Shown piece after piece: positions 50,155 to 59,945 of a DNA stretch of 64,000 bases (the first letter of the stretch is position 1; every line of letters begins with the position of its first letter). The notes under the pieces were generated by a model, which was not told the DNA's origin, ran no database searches, and saw only the letters and a list, made by a program, of their open reading frames with translations. A program made the position numbers and the translations under genes. The DNA comes from K23-9 sp049680365 (GTDB taxonomy: Bacteria; Planctomycetota; Planctomycetia; Pirellulales; Pirellulaceae), in contig JBAUHQ010000430.1 in NCBI GenBank assembly GCA_049680365.1, positions 18,605-82,604 on the forward strand, in the 5' to 3' direction.

Positions 50155-50243
50155 AGAACGTCGCTTGGGAACAGCGTCAAACTCAATCGAGTTAACTTAT
50201 GATGGCAACATTTTGTTCCATCCACGATTGAGTCGTTAAATCC

Positions 50244-51557
50244 ATGCACGCTTCGCGCCGCCAATTCTGCCAAGCCTCGCTAGCCACCATCGCTGCATCC
50301 ACCGTTAGTCCAAAAGCAACATGGGCCGACACCAAACCCGCCAACCAAACCGGTCCGCTGGAAACCTTCGTGCCTTGCCGCGCGATTACCAGCGGCGAAA
50401 AGAATCATTGGTTCGGTTACTACGACAAACGCGAGTTCGATCCGACCAGCAAGCTTGTGCTTGTCAACCAACTTTCGTTCGAAGGACGCAGTCCAACTGG
50501 CGACGATCAAATCGAAGTCGGCTACGTCGACACAGCCAACAACGACACATGGCACGAAATCGGCAGCAGCAACGCATGGGGCTGGCAACAGGGTTGCATG
50601 TTGCAATGGATGGGCGACGACGGAAAACAAATTTTGTGGAACGACCGCGAAGCAGACTCGTTCGTCTGTCGCATCTACAACGTCGCCGACCGCAGCGTTC
50701 GCACGATCCCTAAACCGATCTACACGATCTCGGCCGATGGCAAGACCGGCCTGTCGGTCGACTTTCGCCGCATCGATAATTTACGACCCGGTTACGGCTA
50801 CGACGGACTGGCTGATCCCAACGTCGCCAATCGAGCGCCCGCGGATTCCGGAATTTGGCGTGTTGATTTGGCGACCGGCAAAGACGAATTAATCTTGTCG
50901 TTAGCTGACGTTGCTGACATCGCTTGGCCCGACGGCGACAAGCATGCTTTAGCGTGGCACTATTTCAATCACTTGCTGATTAACCCGAGCGGCACGCGGT
51001 TCATTGTCCTGCATCGCTACCGACCCGAGTTTGATCCGAAGACACTGCAGTACAAAGGCGGCTTTGTCACACGCATGATCACGGCCAATATGGACGGTAG
51101 TGATCGATACATTTTGGATCCGTCTGGATTCACGTCGCACTTCATTTGGAAAGACGACGACGAAGTCACGATGTGGACCAAGCCTGACGGACAGAAAAAC
51201 GGTTTCTACAAATTCACCGACAAGACTCGGCAGGTCGTGCCAGTCGGTCACGACAAAATGCCGACCAACGGTCACAACACGTATTTGCCAGCACCGTACG
51301 GCGATTGGATTTTGAACGACACATATCCCGACAAAAGGACGTCACGACAAACGGTGTTCCTTTATCACGTGCCCAGCGGCAAGCGATACGACTTAGGGCA
51401 TTTCCCATCGCCGAAAGCTTACCGAGGAGAATGGCGCTGCGACACGCATCCTCGCAGCAGCGACGATGGTCACTTCGTCGCCATTGACAGTCCGCATGAC
51501 GGAGGCCGGCAGGTCTATGTATTGGACATCCGCGAGATTTTGGCGGCGAATTCTTAG
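50244..51557 (+). CDS. Tat-exported beta-propeller-like protein
   Basis: 437 residues. The twin-arginine signal ASRRQFCQASLATIAAS has the S-R-R-x-F motif. The mature part has repeated WD/YWTD-like strands with WFGYYDKREFDP, LWNDREADSF, GIWRVDLATGKDELIL and NMDGSDRYIL, resembling TolB-type propellers. It is likely periplasmic and binds or processes something, but no catalytic residues are recognisable. Confidence 0.75.
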   Translation: MHASRRQFCQASLATIAASTVSPKATWADTKPANQTGPLETFVPCRAITSGEKNHWFGYYDKREFDPTSKLVLVNQLSFEGRSPTGDDQIEVGYVDTANNDTWHEIGSSNAWGWQQGCMLQWMGDDGKQILWNDREADSFVCRIYNVADRSVRTIPKPIYTISADGKTGLSVDFRRIDNLRPGYGYDGLADPNVANRAPADSGIWRVDLATGKDELILSLADVADIAWPDGDKHALAWHYFNHLLINPSGTRFIVLHRYRPEFDPKTLQYKGGFVTRMITANMDGSDRYILDPSGFTSHFIWKDDDEVTMWTKPDGQKNGFYKFTDKTRQVVPVGHDKMPTNGHNTYLPAPYGDWILNDTYPDKRTSRQTVFLYHVPSGKRYDLGHFPSPKAYRGEWRCDTHPRSSDDGHFVAIDSPHDGGRQVYVLDIREILAANS

Positions 51558-51587
51558 CGGCGGAGTGGCGTTGGATAAATAAGTTGT

Positions 51588-51630
51588 CCCGCGAGGCCCT
51601 TCGCGGGTCAAACGTTGGCGCAGCCAACGT
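51588..51630. terminator. Paired hairpins between convergent genes
   Basis: CCCGCGA/TCGCGGG (51588-51607, 7-bp stem) and ACGTTGGC/GCCAACGT (51612-51630, perfect 8-bp stem, 3-base loop). They fit a bidirectional terminator region, though there is no T-run. Confidence 0.5.
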
Positions 51631-51761
51631 CATCATTTCGCTCGTCCAACGTGCATCACGCCAGGGCCTAGCGTGACAACAATCAAGTTTGGCCCCAGGC
51701 TAAATTCCGTCGCCACTCCGTGGCTAATCGACAAGTCGCATCGAAAATCGAGGTCGCGTTT

Positions 51762-53309
51762 TCATTCGTCGGCATCCTCATCAACCGCAGTGCTGGTCAA
51801 CACGAGCGGGTTTTCCGAAACGACCACAAGCGTATCGCTTCCGCCACCTACGGCCACTATGTCAAACCCGTCGGCTTTGGCGTCCGCAGGAAAATTAATC
51901 GCAAAAGTGCCGTCAGCTTGAAACGTGCCGTATTCCTGAGTCGTCGTTCCGTCGGCGTCTGTCCCGGAAACGTGAATCCAACGAGCACGTCGGATCGCCA
52001 AATCGACGTCGCGAATCGTTCCTTTGATCGTCTGACTGGGCCGTACATGAATTTTCAAATCGGGCAACTTCATGGAACGTTCGTCAATCAGAAACTCGGC
52101 GGCATCGTCAACGCGAATGTGTTTTCCAGCGGGCTTTTTCACGACCGTCCATCGCCACAATCCTGGCGTCAACGCAACGGCGACATCCCCATTGTCGGTT
52201 GATGTGGCAGCGTTGGTTGGATAAGGAAACTCGTTGTAGTTTGTAAACGAGAGTTCTATTCCGCCGATGGGATCGCCTGTCTTGGCGTCGACCAATCGGC
52301 CCGTGACTTCGATGCCTATCTCTTTGATCGGTGGCCGTACCTTGATCGTGACAGCTTTCGTTTCTTCACCATCGGCGGTGATCGATTTGGACGACCGCAA
52401 CTGGTCCGCGCTATCAACCAAGTAGTACATCACTGGACGACGCACCAAAGCATTGGGAATCGTTAATCGCCCCTCGTTGTCTGTGGCTGCGAAAAAATTG
52501 ATTCCGCTGGGCAATAAGTTGCCGTTGATCGGATTGGTCTTGATCGCCGCTAACGGATCACCTCCAAAGGCCTCACCATCGGGAGATGCAGTCAACTTCC
52601 AGCCTTTCGCAGGCGTGTCACCTTCGAGAATCTGAACTTGCAATTTCGTGGATTCCCAAAGCTGCAACACGTGAAATTTCTTCTCGCCAAATTCGGCCGT
52701 GAACGTTTGGTTGCCGTATCCCTCCGCAGTGACCGCGACAGATTCCAAAAACTCAGGACGTACACTGCGAAGAATGGCCCAACCATCGGCGCGACTGACG
52801 GCCTGTGTTTGCGCGGCTAGATTCGCGGGAACATTGGCCTCCAAATGTTCTTCGTTGAAGTGCACATTGGCAAGCGTAACGATTGCTCCTTCGACCGGCT
52901 GTTGCTGCGGATCAACGATGCGCAGTGCCACCGGTTTCATCGGCCAAAGCCTGACACGCGCAGGCAGATACGCCATGTTCATCGCACCGACGGCGTAGCC
53001 TGTTTTGTGGATGATGACAAAACTAGAATCCTTGCCGACACGTTCCAGGATTTCAAATTCGCCGTTCTGATCGGTTACCGCGTCGACTGGTTTTTCTGCG
53101 TTTGGATCAAACCAATCCAGCCAAGCCACTTCTGCACCTTCGATCGGCTTGTCGTCCCGATCGGTGACTTTCGCTTTCAGCATTCTCGGTTTGGCTAATG
53201 GTTGATCTTGTGCGAGACCCTTCTTAGTAGTCGAAAGGACAGCACAACTTGCCAGGGCGATCACCAACAGGCATTGGAGAAGAGCGAAACGGCTTTCTGA
53301 TAACGCCAT
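51762..53309 (-). CDS. Exported carboxypeptidase-regulatory-like domain protein
   Basis: 515 residues from the ATG at 53309. Signal peptide ALLQCLLVIALASCAVLST. Several beta-sandwich repeats of the CarboxypepD_reg type follow: AKVTDRDDKPIEGAEVAWLD, LRIVDPQQQPVEGAIVTL and GRLVDAKTGDPIGGIELSF. Such proteins are common and often expanded in planctomycetes. Function unknown. The longer frame to 53429 overlaps the upstream gene. Confidence 0.85.
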   Translation of the reverse strand: MALSESRFALLQCLLVIALASCAVLSTTKKGLAQDQPLAKPRMLKAKVTDRDDKPIEGAEVAWLDWFDPNAEKPVDAVTDQNGEFEILERVGKDSSFVIIHKTGYAVGAMNMAYLPARVRLWPMKPVALRIVDPQQQPVEGAIVTLANVHFNEEHLEANVPANLAAQTQAVSRADGWAILRSVRPEFLESVAVTAEGYGNQTFTAEFGEKKFHVLQLWESTKLQVQILEGDTPAKGWKLTASPDGEAFGGDPLAAIKTNPINGNLLPSGINFFAATDNEGRLTIPNALVRRPVMYYLVDSADQLRSSKSITADGEETKAVTIKVRPPIKEIGIEVTGRLVDAKTGDPIGGIELSFTNYNEFPYPTNAATSTDNGDVAVALTPGLWRWTVVKKPAGKHIRVDDAAEFLIDERSMKLPDLKIHVRPSQTIKGTIRDVDLAIRRARWIHVSGTDADGTTTQEYGTFQADGTFAINFPADAKADGFDIVAVGGGSDTLVVVSENPLVLTSTAVDEDADE

Positions 53310-53319
53310 GGATGCTTGA

Positions 53320-53583
53320 TCACTTTCGTGTGTTGCGTCGACGGATCGAGCGATGGGGCAGCATGAACGAAATACACCAAATGGAGACCGATAAGATGAT
53401 GACGAACGGCACCAGTAACAACATTTCATGTAGCCCGACGTGTTGCTTCACCCAAGGTGCCCAGATCGGTAGCGTTAATAGCGCACTGGCGATGACGACG
53501 AAACGGCGCCACGAGAAACGATACAGCGGCGGCTCGCTATCGTCGGTCGGTTTTTCGTGTTCGTCTGATTTGGACATGGACAT
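53320..53583 (-). CDS. Small two-helix membrane protein upstream of the carboxypeptidase-regulatory gene
   Basis: 87 residues from ATG 53583, with a second ATG at 53577. Polar KSDEHEKPTDDSEPPLY is followed by FVVIASALLTLPIWAPWV and MLLLVPFVIILSVSIWCISF. No family recognised. Its stop lies 11 bases upstream of the next gene's ATG, so the two are probably cotranscribed. Confidence 0.65.
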   Translation of the reverse strand: MSMSKSDEHEKPTDDSEPPLYRFSWRRFVVIASALLTLPIWAPWVKQHVGLHEMLLLVPFVIILSVSIWCISFMLPHRSIRRRNTRK

Positions 53584-53770
53584 ATTGTACGCTGCCGAGC
53601 TACGAGCGTCCGCATCACCTCGTCCACCTTGTTCCCACGCTCCGCATGGGAATGAGGGGCCATGAATGCAACATGACCTCGCGGGGCGCCGTAACAACGT
53701 TGCTCCGACGCTCCGCGCCGGAGTGCAGTCTGAAAGGTTCGTGCAACTACAAAAGAGCGGTGTCGCGAGA

Positions 53771-55057
53771 CTACTTTTGCTTCATCTTTTCGCGAAGCTC
53801 TTTGCAGGCTTCCCCTGGATTGCTGCACAGCGCGCAACTGGTGCTACCGTCTTCGTTGTTTGCGTTGGCCAAGCCACCGCATGAACCACTGATCGCTTTG
53901 CGGCCAAAGATCACTCCCACAGCCATCGCCATCAAAATCATCGCCATCGCAACTGCCGTGATCAACATCGTGGGCAGCAAGTTGGAAGTTTGTCCGACCA
54001 ACAGTTCGGGTTCGGCTCCGATTTGGGCGGCGTATTGGGCAAGTGTTCCGGTTCCCATTTTTTCGTATCCCGTTTCGGTGCGACTGATCAGCAGTGCATG
54101 GAGGTTTTCTGATTTAGCTAATTCTAGTCCGGCAGTCGGCCCCAGAACATTGATCGCCGTGGCCCACGCATCGGCAGCCATACATGACCCAGTGATAACC
54201 GAGACCGATGCTAAGTCATGCGTGATGGGCGCAGCGGTTCGCGGATCGATCGTGTGCGAATAACGTTTCGCGTTGTCGACAAAAAAGTTTCGATAGTCAC
54301 CCGACGTGGCCATCGATTCGTCCTTGGTCAGGCTCATGGGGTGGGCAATCATCGGAACGACCGCATCGTTATCGGGCAATTGAATGCCCACCGTCCAAGG
54401 CTGCCCGGCTTTGCTGCCGCTGGTGCGGACTTCGCCGCCGACTTCCACAAACACATCGGTTGCTCCCGCATCCGCCAACAACGCGACGACGCGATCGACA
54501 GCGTGCCCTTTGGCAATGGCCGACAGATCGACCATCAGGTTTGGAATCTGCTTTTTCAACGATGGCGGGTCCATCCGAACGTCCAGGTTCTGATGACCAA
54601 TCAAGGCGTTCAGTTTCGCCAACTTTGCCGCATCGGGAGCCTGACCGGAGCGTTCGCCTGGACCAAAACCCCAAGCGTTGACCAAGGGGGCCACCGTCAC
54701 GTCGAAAGCTCCGTTGGTCTTTCGGGCGACTTGCTGAGCAAACTGCACGACGCTGGCGGTGTCGTTGCTGACATCGAACCAATCGGTTGACGCGCTGGCA
54801 TTGAAACGACTTAGTTCAGACGTTTTCAAATAGGTCGACATTTGATCGTTGACGCGGCGTAGTTCTGCGTCGATGTCGATGCGAATGTCGTCATTAACTT
54901 CGGGCGCACCAAAGATCTTCACCATATAGGTCGTGCCCATCGTTCGCCCAGAAAATGTGCGAATGGTTGATTGGGCCGAAGCAAACGGCGTGATGATGAT
55001 CAGCGCAAGAAAAAACGCGACGAAGCGTAAGGTGCGTCGCGTACAGAGGTGAGTCAT
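53771..55057 (-). CDS. ApbE FMN transferase fused to NqrM
   Basis: 428 residues from the ATG at 55057. Signal/anchor FVAFFLALIIITPFASA. The ApbE domain at ~35-330 has FSGRTMGTTYMVKI, NAWGFGPGE, MVDLSAIAKGHAVDRV and HTIDPRTAAPITHDLASV. The C-terminal ~80 residues match NqrM (DUF539): a membrane helix, then GRKAISGSCGGL and SCALCSNPGEAC with four cysteines. ApbE attaches FMN to NqrB and NqrC threonines, and NqrM helps place iron in the Na+-NQR complex. Here both maturation steps sit in one protein, directly downstream of nqrF on the same strand. Confidence 0.93.
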   Translation of the reverse strand: MTHLCTRRTLRFVAFFLALIIITPFASAQSTIRTFSGRTMGTTYMVKIFGAPEVNDDIRIDIDAELRRVNDQMSTYLKTSELSRFNASASTDWFDVSNDTASVVQFAQQVARKTNGAFDVTVAPLVNAWGFGPGERSGQAPDAAKLAKLNALIGHQNLDVRMDPPSLKKQIPNLMVDLSAIAKGHAVDRVVALLADAGATDVFVEVGGEVRTSGSKAGQPWTVGIQLPDNDAVVPMIAHPMSLTKDESMATSGDYRNFFVDNAKRYSHTIDPRTAAPITHDLASVSVITGSCMAADAWATAINVLGPTAGLELAKSENLHALLISRTETGYEKMGTGTLAQYAAQIGAEPELLVGQTSNLLPTMLITAVAMAMILMAMAVGVIFGRKAISGSCGGLANANNEDGSTSCALCSNPGEACKELREKMKQK

Positions 55058-55164
55058 GGTTTGATCCGAGAATCGATTGGGAAACAGCAACCTATTCTGC
55101 AAAGGCCCCCTCCGGGCCTGAGAGCCCGACTCTCTCGCAAGCGGGACAGTAAAGTTCGGACGGG

Positions 55165-56388
55165 TTACCCGCCGAAGTCATCGTAGGCGATGTTTTCAGG
55201 CTCCACGCCCAGGTCATCCAGCATCTTGAAGACTGCTTGGTTCATCATCGGTGGGCCACAGATGTAGTACTCGATGTCTTCGGGCGCTGGGTGCTTGCTG
55301 AGATAGTTGTCCAGCAAGACTTGGTGGATGAATCCGACATACCCGTCCCAATTGTCTTCGGGCATAGGTTCCGAAAGTGCGATCTCGAACTTGAAGTTCG
55401 GGAAATCTTTTTCGATGTCGCGGAAGTGATCGATGTAGAACAATTCGCGAAGACTTCGACCACCGTACCAGTAGGTGACTTTGCGGTCGGTCTTCTTGCG
55501 CTTGAACAATTCAAAGATGTGACTTCGCAGCGGTGCCATCCCTGCACCACCACCGATGTAGACCATTTCGGTGTTCGTATCCTTGATAAAGAACTCGCCG
55601 TAAGGACCACTGATAACGGCTTCGTCACCTGGCTTCAAATTGAAAATCCAGCTACTCATCTTGCCCGGCGGCGTGCCTTCTGGAGCACGTGGTGGTGGCG
55701 ATGCGACGCGAACGTTCAGCATGATGATGCCTTGTTCGCCTGGGTAGTTGGCCATCGAGTAAGCACGGACGACTTCTTCGTCGACCTTCGACACGTAACG
55801 CCAAACGTTGTAAGTATCCCAGTCCTCGCGATACTCTTCTTCGATATCGAAATCTTTGTAGTGAACCGTATGCGGTGGGCATTCGATTTGGATGTAACCA
55901 CCCGCACGGAAGTTTACTTCCTCGCCAGCTGGCAATTCCAAGATTAGCTCTTTAATGAAGGTAGCAACGTTGACGTTGCTGCGAACCTTGCAGGTCCACT
56001 TCTTGGTATCGAAGGCTTCGGCAGGCACTTCGACAACCATATCTTGCTTGACCGCTACTTGGCAGCTCAGTCGTTCACCTTCGGCCGCTTCCTTCTTGTT
56101 GATGTGATCCTTTTCCGTCGCCAGGATTTCTCCGCCGCCTTCGTGGATCTTCACTTTGCACTGAGCACAAGTTCCACCACCGCCGCAAGCACTGGAGACG
56201 AATACGCCAGCGTCAGCCAACGCACCAAGCAGCTTACCGCCGGCCGGGATGACGACTTCTTTTTGTTCATTGATCATAATCTTGACCGGGCCAGATGCCA
56301 CCAATTGGCTCTTGGCACCCAAAATCAAAAAGACCAACGCGAGCACGACGATCGTAAACATCGCGACGCCAAGTAAAACGGTTCCCAT
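55165..56388 (-). CDS. nqrF: Na+-NQR subunit F (2Fe-2S, FAD, NADH-oxidising)
   Basis: 407 residues, standard for NqrF. An N-terminal membrane helix (MFTIVVLALVFLILGA) is followed by a 2Fe-2S ferredoxin domain with SSACGGGGTCAQC and a downstream RLSCQV cysteine. The FAD/NADH reductase part has RAYSMANYPGE, YIGGGAGMAPLRSHIF and YYICGPPMMNQAV, ending DDFGG. It accepts electrons from NADH and passes them to the membrane subunits. Confidence 0.97.
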   Translation of the reverse strand: MGTVLLGVAMFTIVVLALVFLILGAKSQLVASGPVKIMINEQKEVVIPAGGKLLGALADAGVFVSSACGGGGTCAQCKVKIHEGGGEILATEKDHINKKEAAEGERLSCQVAVKQDMVVEVPAEAFDTKKWTCKVRSNVNVATFIKELILELPAGEEVNFRAGGYIQIECPPHTVHYKDFDIEEEYREDWDTYNVWRYVSKVDEEVVRAYSMANYPGEQGIIMLNVRVASPPPRAPEGTPPGKMSSWIFNLKPGDEAVISGPYGEFFIKDTNTEMVYIGGGAGMAPLRSHIFELFKRKKTDRKVTYWYGGRSLRELFYIDHFRDIEKDFPNFKFEIALSEPMPEDNWDGYVGFIHQVLLDNYLSKHPAPEDIEYYICGPPMMNQAVFKMLDDLGVEPENIAYDDFGG

Positions 56389-56423
56389 CAGTATTCGCTC
56401 GTCAGGAAGTGTTTGTGTTTAAG

Positions 56424-56482
56424 GTAGTGGATCTTGTTCAAGATCCTGAGGGATCGCTGGGATCTTTAACAAGATCCACTAC
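56424..56482. repeat. 23-bp inverted repeat between nqrE and nqrF
   Basis: GTAGTGGATCTTGTTCAAGATCC (56424-56446) faces its inverted copy at 56460-56482 with one mismatch and a 13-base loop. A strong hairpin inside the operon could lower nqrF/apbE expression relative to upstream genes or protect mRNA. Confidence 0.85.
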
Positions 56483-56496
56483 GGTTTCCCCCACAG

Positions 56497-56522
56497 GCCC
56501 GTGGCTAGCGCCAGCGGCTCAC
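56497..56522. repeat. GGCCCGTGGCTAGCGCCAG repeat, copy 1
   Basis: A member of the same family as the three copies between nqrA and nqrB. Confidence 0.75.
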
Positions 56523-56538
56523 AAAGGAGGATAAATAT

Positions 56539-57189
56539 CTAAAGTTGGATACCACTGAACGACATGAAGGCCAAAGCCATCAGACCGACAGTGATGAACG
56601 TAATACCTAAACCGCGAAGCGGTGGTGGAACGTCACTGTATTTCATTTTCTCGCGAATACCGGCCAAAGCCGCGATCGCCAAGGCCCAACCGATACCACA
56701 GCCAACGCCGTAGGTACATGATTCAGCGAAGTTGTAGTTGCGTTCTTGCATGAAGAGCGATGCACCCAAAATCGCACAGTTCACGGTGATCAGCGGCAAG
56801 AAAATGCCCAAAGTGTTATAGAGGGCAGGGATGTACTTATCCAGGAACATCTCCAGGATCTGAACCATCGCGGCGATCACGCCGATGTAACTAATGAACC
56901 CAAGAAACGTCAGGTCGACCGTAGAAAAATCGATCGTCTCAATCGAGACACCGAGTTTCTCGTTGACCCAACCCATGGCACCCTTCTTTAGGAACCATGA
57001 ATAGATTACTTGGTTGGCCGGCACGGTGATGGCTTCGATCACGACGACAGCCATGCCAAGCTGAATGGCCGTCTTGACGTTCTTGCTGATCGCCAAAAAC
57101 GTACACATGCCTAAGAAAAAGGCGAGTGCCAGGTTTTCGACGAAGACAGCCTTCATGAAAATGCTGAGGTGTTGTTCGATGATATCCAT
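56539..57189 (-). CDS. nqrE: Na+-NQR subunit E
   Basis: 216 residues, slightly longer than the typical ~200. Six hydrophobic helices, starting SIFMKAVFVENLALAFFLGMC with the conserved cysteine of NqrD/E proteins, and YGVGCGIGWALAIAALAGIREK near the C-terminus. Together with NqrD it forms the core housing the intramembrane iron centre. It lies 3 bases after nqrD. Confidence 0.97.
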   Translation of the reverse strand: MDIIEQHLSIFMKAVFVENLALAFFLGMCTFLAISKNVKTAIQLGMAVVVIEAITVPANQVIYSWFLKKGAMGWVNEKLGVSIETIDFSTVDLTFLGFISYIGVIAAMVQILEMFLDKYIPALYNTLGIFLPLITVNCAILGASLFMQERNYNFAESCTYGVGCGIGWALAIAALAGIREKMKYSDVPPPLRGLGITFITVGLMALAFMSFSGIQL

Positions 57190-57192
57190 GGC

Positions 57193-57798
57193 TTAGGCTT
57201 CCTCAATCTGAGCGGGCTTGATCGCACGAATGATCCAGATCAGGAAACCGATCAGGAAAAACGCACTGGGCGGCAACAGCATCAAGCCGTTGTTGGTGTA
57301 AGCGTCGGGCATGATTTGGATGCCAAACAAAGTTCCGCTACCGAACAGTTCGCGGAAGAAAGCGACGAACAACAGAACCAGTCCGTAACCCAGACCGTTT
57401 CCAATTCCGTCCAAGAAGCTCAAAAACGCGTTGTTCTTCATCGCGAAGCCTTCGGCACGTCCCATCACGATGCAGTTGGTGATGATTAGCCCCACGAAGA
57501 CCGACAGCTGTTTGCTAATATCAAACAGGTAGGCTTTCAAAATTTGGTCGACCACAATCACCAGCGATGCAATCACGGTCATCTGAACGATGATTCGGAT
57601 GCTGCTGGGAATAAACTGGCGAATCGCACTGACGGCCAAGTTACTAAAGGCTGTCACTGCGATCACGGCGATCGACATCACGACCGATGTCTCCATCTTC
57701 GTCGTCACTGCCAATGCCGAGCAAATGCCGAGGATCTGCAGTGCGATTGGATTGTTGTCTACTAGCGGATCTAGCAGAACGTCTTTTGCTTTAGGCAT
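57193..57798 (-). CDS. nqrD: Na+-NQR subunit D
   Basis: 201 residues. Six helices with the NqrD signature DPLVDNNPIALQILGICSALAV and GLIITNCIVMGRAEGFAMKN. It pairs with NqrE in the sodium channel core of the complex. Start and stop are spaced by 1 and 3 bases from nqrC and nqrE. Confidence 0.97.
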   Translation of the reverse strand: MPKAKDVLLDPLVDNNPIALQILGICSALAVTTKMETSVVMSIAVIAVTAFSNLAVSAIRQFIPSSIRIIVQMTVIASLVIVVDQILKAYLFDISKQLSVFVGLIITNCIVMGRAEGFAMKNNAFLSFLDGIGNGLGYGLVLLFVAFFRELFGSGTLFGIQIMPDAYTNNGLMLLPPSAFFLIGFLIWIIRAIKPAQIEEA

Positions 57799-57799
57799 C

Positions 57800-58621
57800 T
57801 TATTTGTCCTTTGCTCCGCTACCCGATGTGCTTTTCAGTTTGTCCAAGAACGGGCCGTAGCCGTCGTCGCTAGCCCAATAACGCAGGAAGTCGGTGACGC
57901 CACGACTGGTGATCGTTGCCCCCGAAAGACCATCGACGGCGTACTGGTTCCCCGATGGTGCAGGGCCTTTCCAGACGACAGCTGCTGGCGTTCCTTTGTC
58001 GTCGTACAACTTCTTGCCTTCCCACTGTGCTTTCCAAGATGGATTATCGACTTCGCCACCCAAACCTGGCGTTTCGCCATGCTCGTAGAAAGTCAAACCT
58101 TGAATGGTTTCGTAGTCGCTTTTGAGTGCCATGTAGCCGCGGAGCGTTGACCAAAGTCCCTTGCCGTAGACCGGCAATACGACTTGGCGAACGGCTTCTT
58201 CACCAGGCTTGCGAACCAAGTAAACCTTGGCGATCTTCTCGCGGTATTTCTCGCCCGGATCAAACTCTGGCTTTTGATCCTCGATCGAGACGCCTTTTGA
58301 CTTATTCTGATATTCGCGTGGATCGTATTTCTCAATCTCGAATTCGTCGGTGTACTCACCGGTCTCCAAATTGACCAAGCGTGACTCGATCCACTTACTC
58401 AGTTCTTCGATTTGTTCGCGGCTGAGATCTTTGGCTTGCTTGCCAAACTCACCTTTCGACAATCCGGTTGCGTCCAAAATGTTTTTCTGCTGATCCAGGA
58501 TCTTGTTGGCGTCTTGCTGCGGACGAAGTGCAACGGCAGCCGCGCTGACGACCAGCGAGCATACGACACACAACAAAGCCGCAATGGCAACGGTTCCCAG
58601 CGTGGAGTCTTTATTAAACAT
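57800..58621 (-). CDS. nqrC: Na+-NQR subunit C (FMN-binding)
   Basis: 273 residues from the ATG at 58621, which overlaps the nqrB stop by 8 bases. N-terminal helix TVAIAALLCVVCSLVVSAAA. The covalent FMN site is Thr236 in LSGATITSRGVT, which matches the S-G-A-T motif recognised by ApbE. Its FMN-binding domain contains YGKGLWSTLRGY and GETPGLGGEV. ApbE for this flavinylation is encoded in the same operon. Confidence 0.97.
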   Translation of the reverse strand: MFNKDSTLGTVAIAALLCVVCSLVVSAAAVALRPQQDANKILDQQKNILDATGLSKGEFGKQAKDLSREQIEELSKWIESRLVNLETGEYTDEFEIEKYDPREYQNKSKGVSIEDQKPEFDPGEKYREKIAKVYLVRKPGEEAVRQVVLPVYGKGLWSTLRGYMALKSDYETIQGLTFYEHGETPGLGGEVDNPSWKAQWEGKKLYDDKGTPAAVVWKGPAPSGNQYAVDGLSGATITSRGVTDFLRYWASDDGYGPFLDKLKSTSGSGAKDK

Positions 58622-59891
58622 TGCGTGCAACCCTCCGACGTACGTTGGCTTGGACAACGAACCAGTCAATCAACGGCGCGAACACGTTGCCGAACAAAAT
58701 CGCCAACATGATGCCTTCCGGGAAAGCTGGGTTAATACAACGAATCAATACGGTCATGAATCCGATCAAGAATCCATAGAACCACTTGCCGGTTTCCGTC
58801 ATCGAGGCACTGACCGGGTCAGTCGCCATGAACACCAAACCGAATGCCAATCCACCGACAACCATGTGCCAATAGAAAGGAACTGCCAACATCGGATTGC
58901 CGTCAGGCGAAGCAACACCGTTCAACAGCGATGCGGTCACCAAGACGCCACCGATCACACCGGCCATGATTTTCCAAGAACCAATGCCACTGGCGATCAA
59001 GATCGCGGCACCAACAAAGCAGAGCAGAGTACTGGTTTCACCGATGCAGCCCTGAATGGTGCCCAAGAAGGCATTCATCCAAGTGATCGGTTCGCCTTGA
59101 CCCCAGACATATTCAATGGTCGACAGCGATGCAAAGTAAGCCTTTTCACCGTTTTCAACAGGAACAGCACCGGCCATTTGACCTAGCGCCGTGGCTCCGC
59201 TGAAACCGTCGGCGGCTGTCCAAACTTTGTCACCGCTGATTTGTCCGGCGTAGGCAAAGTAAAGGAATGCGCGACTGGTTAGAGCGACGTTCAAGAAGTT
59301 ACGACCGGTTCCGCCGAAGACTTCTTTGGCCACGACGACACCGAAGGTAATACCGACGGCGACCTGCCATAACGGAATGGTCGCCGGCAAGGTAAGCGGG
59401 AAAAGTAACCCGGTCACCAGGAAGCCTTCGTTTATTTCGTGACCTCGCAGCACACTAAAAACAGCTTCGACGTGACCCCCGACAAACATGCACACGATGT
59501 AGATCGGTAGAAAGTGAAGCAAGCCTAGTGTGAAGTTATCAGCGATGCTGGTCGGATCGTTTTCGAATCCGATCATGTGATGAATGTCGTGGTGCCAATC
59601 ACCATCGTGATCGATCCCAGCGTCTTTCATACTTTGAATGGCTGTGTTCGCTTGGTATCCGGTGTTCCACATCCCAAAGAGCGTGACGGGGATCAACGCG
59701 AAGACGACCGTGATCATCATTCGCTTTAGGTCGATGCCGTCCCGCACGTGAGTCGTGCCATGGGTAATCTCACCCGGTGTGTACAGAAACGTATCGAGCG
59801 CTTCGTACATCGGATACGCGAATGCAAGCGGCCCACCCTTGGTAACCAAGGGGTGAACATGTTTGTCGAGTGCGTCGCGGAGTGCTTTCAT
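58614..59891 (-). CDS. nqrB: Na+-NQR subunit B (FMN- and riboflavin-binding)
   Basis: 425 residues. About ten hydrophobic helices. Covalent FMN site Thr234 in GFSGATALGQM. Ubiquinone/Na+ path residues are in the membrane part starting MMITVVFALIPVTLFGMW. It receives electrons from NqrC and reduces ubiquinone. The 3' end overlaps nqrC by 8 bases, supporting coupled translation. Confidence 0.97.
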   Translation of the reverse strand: MKALRDALDKHVHPLVTKGGPLAFAYPMYEALDTFLYTPGEITHGTTHVRDGIDLKRMMITVVFALIPVTLFGMWNTGYQANTAIQSMKDAGIDHDGDWHHDIHHMIGFENDPTSIADNFTLGLLHFLPIYIVCMFVGGHVEAVFSVLRGHEINEGFLVTGLLFPLTLPATIPLWQVAVGITFGVVVAKEVFGGTGRNFLNVALTSRAFLYFAYAGQISGDKVWTAADGFSGATALGQMAGAVPVENGEKAYFASLSTIEYVWGQGEPITWMNAFLGTIQGCIGETSTLLCFVGAAILIASGIGSWKIMAGVIGGVLVTASLLNGVASPDGNPMLAVPFYWHMVVGGLAFGLVFMATDPVSASMTETGKWFYGFLIGFMTVLIRCINPAFPEGIMLAILFGNVFAPLIDWFVVQANVRRRVARNV

Positions 59892-59945
59892 GTGCCAAGC
59901 TTTCCGATTTTGACTTTTTTAAAAGGTGTTTGTAATTCGTTCTTG

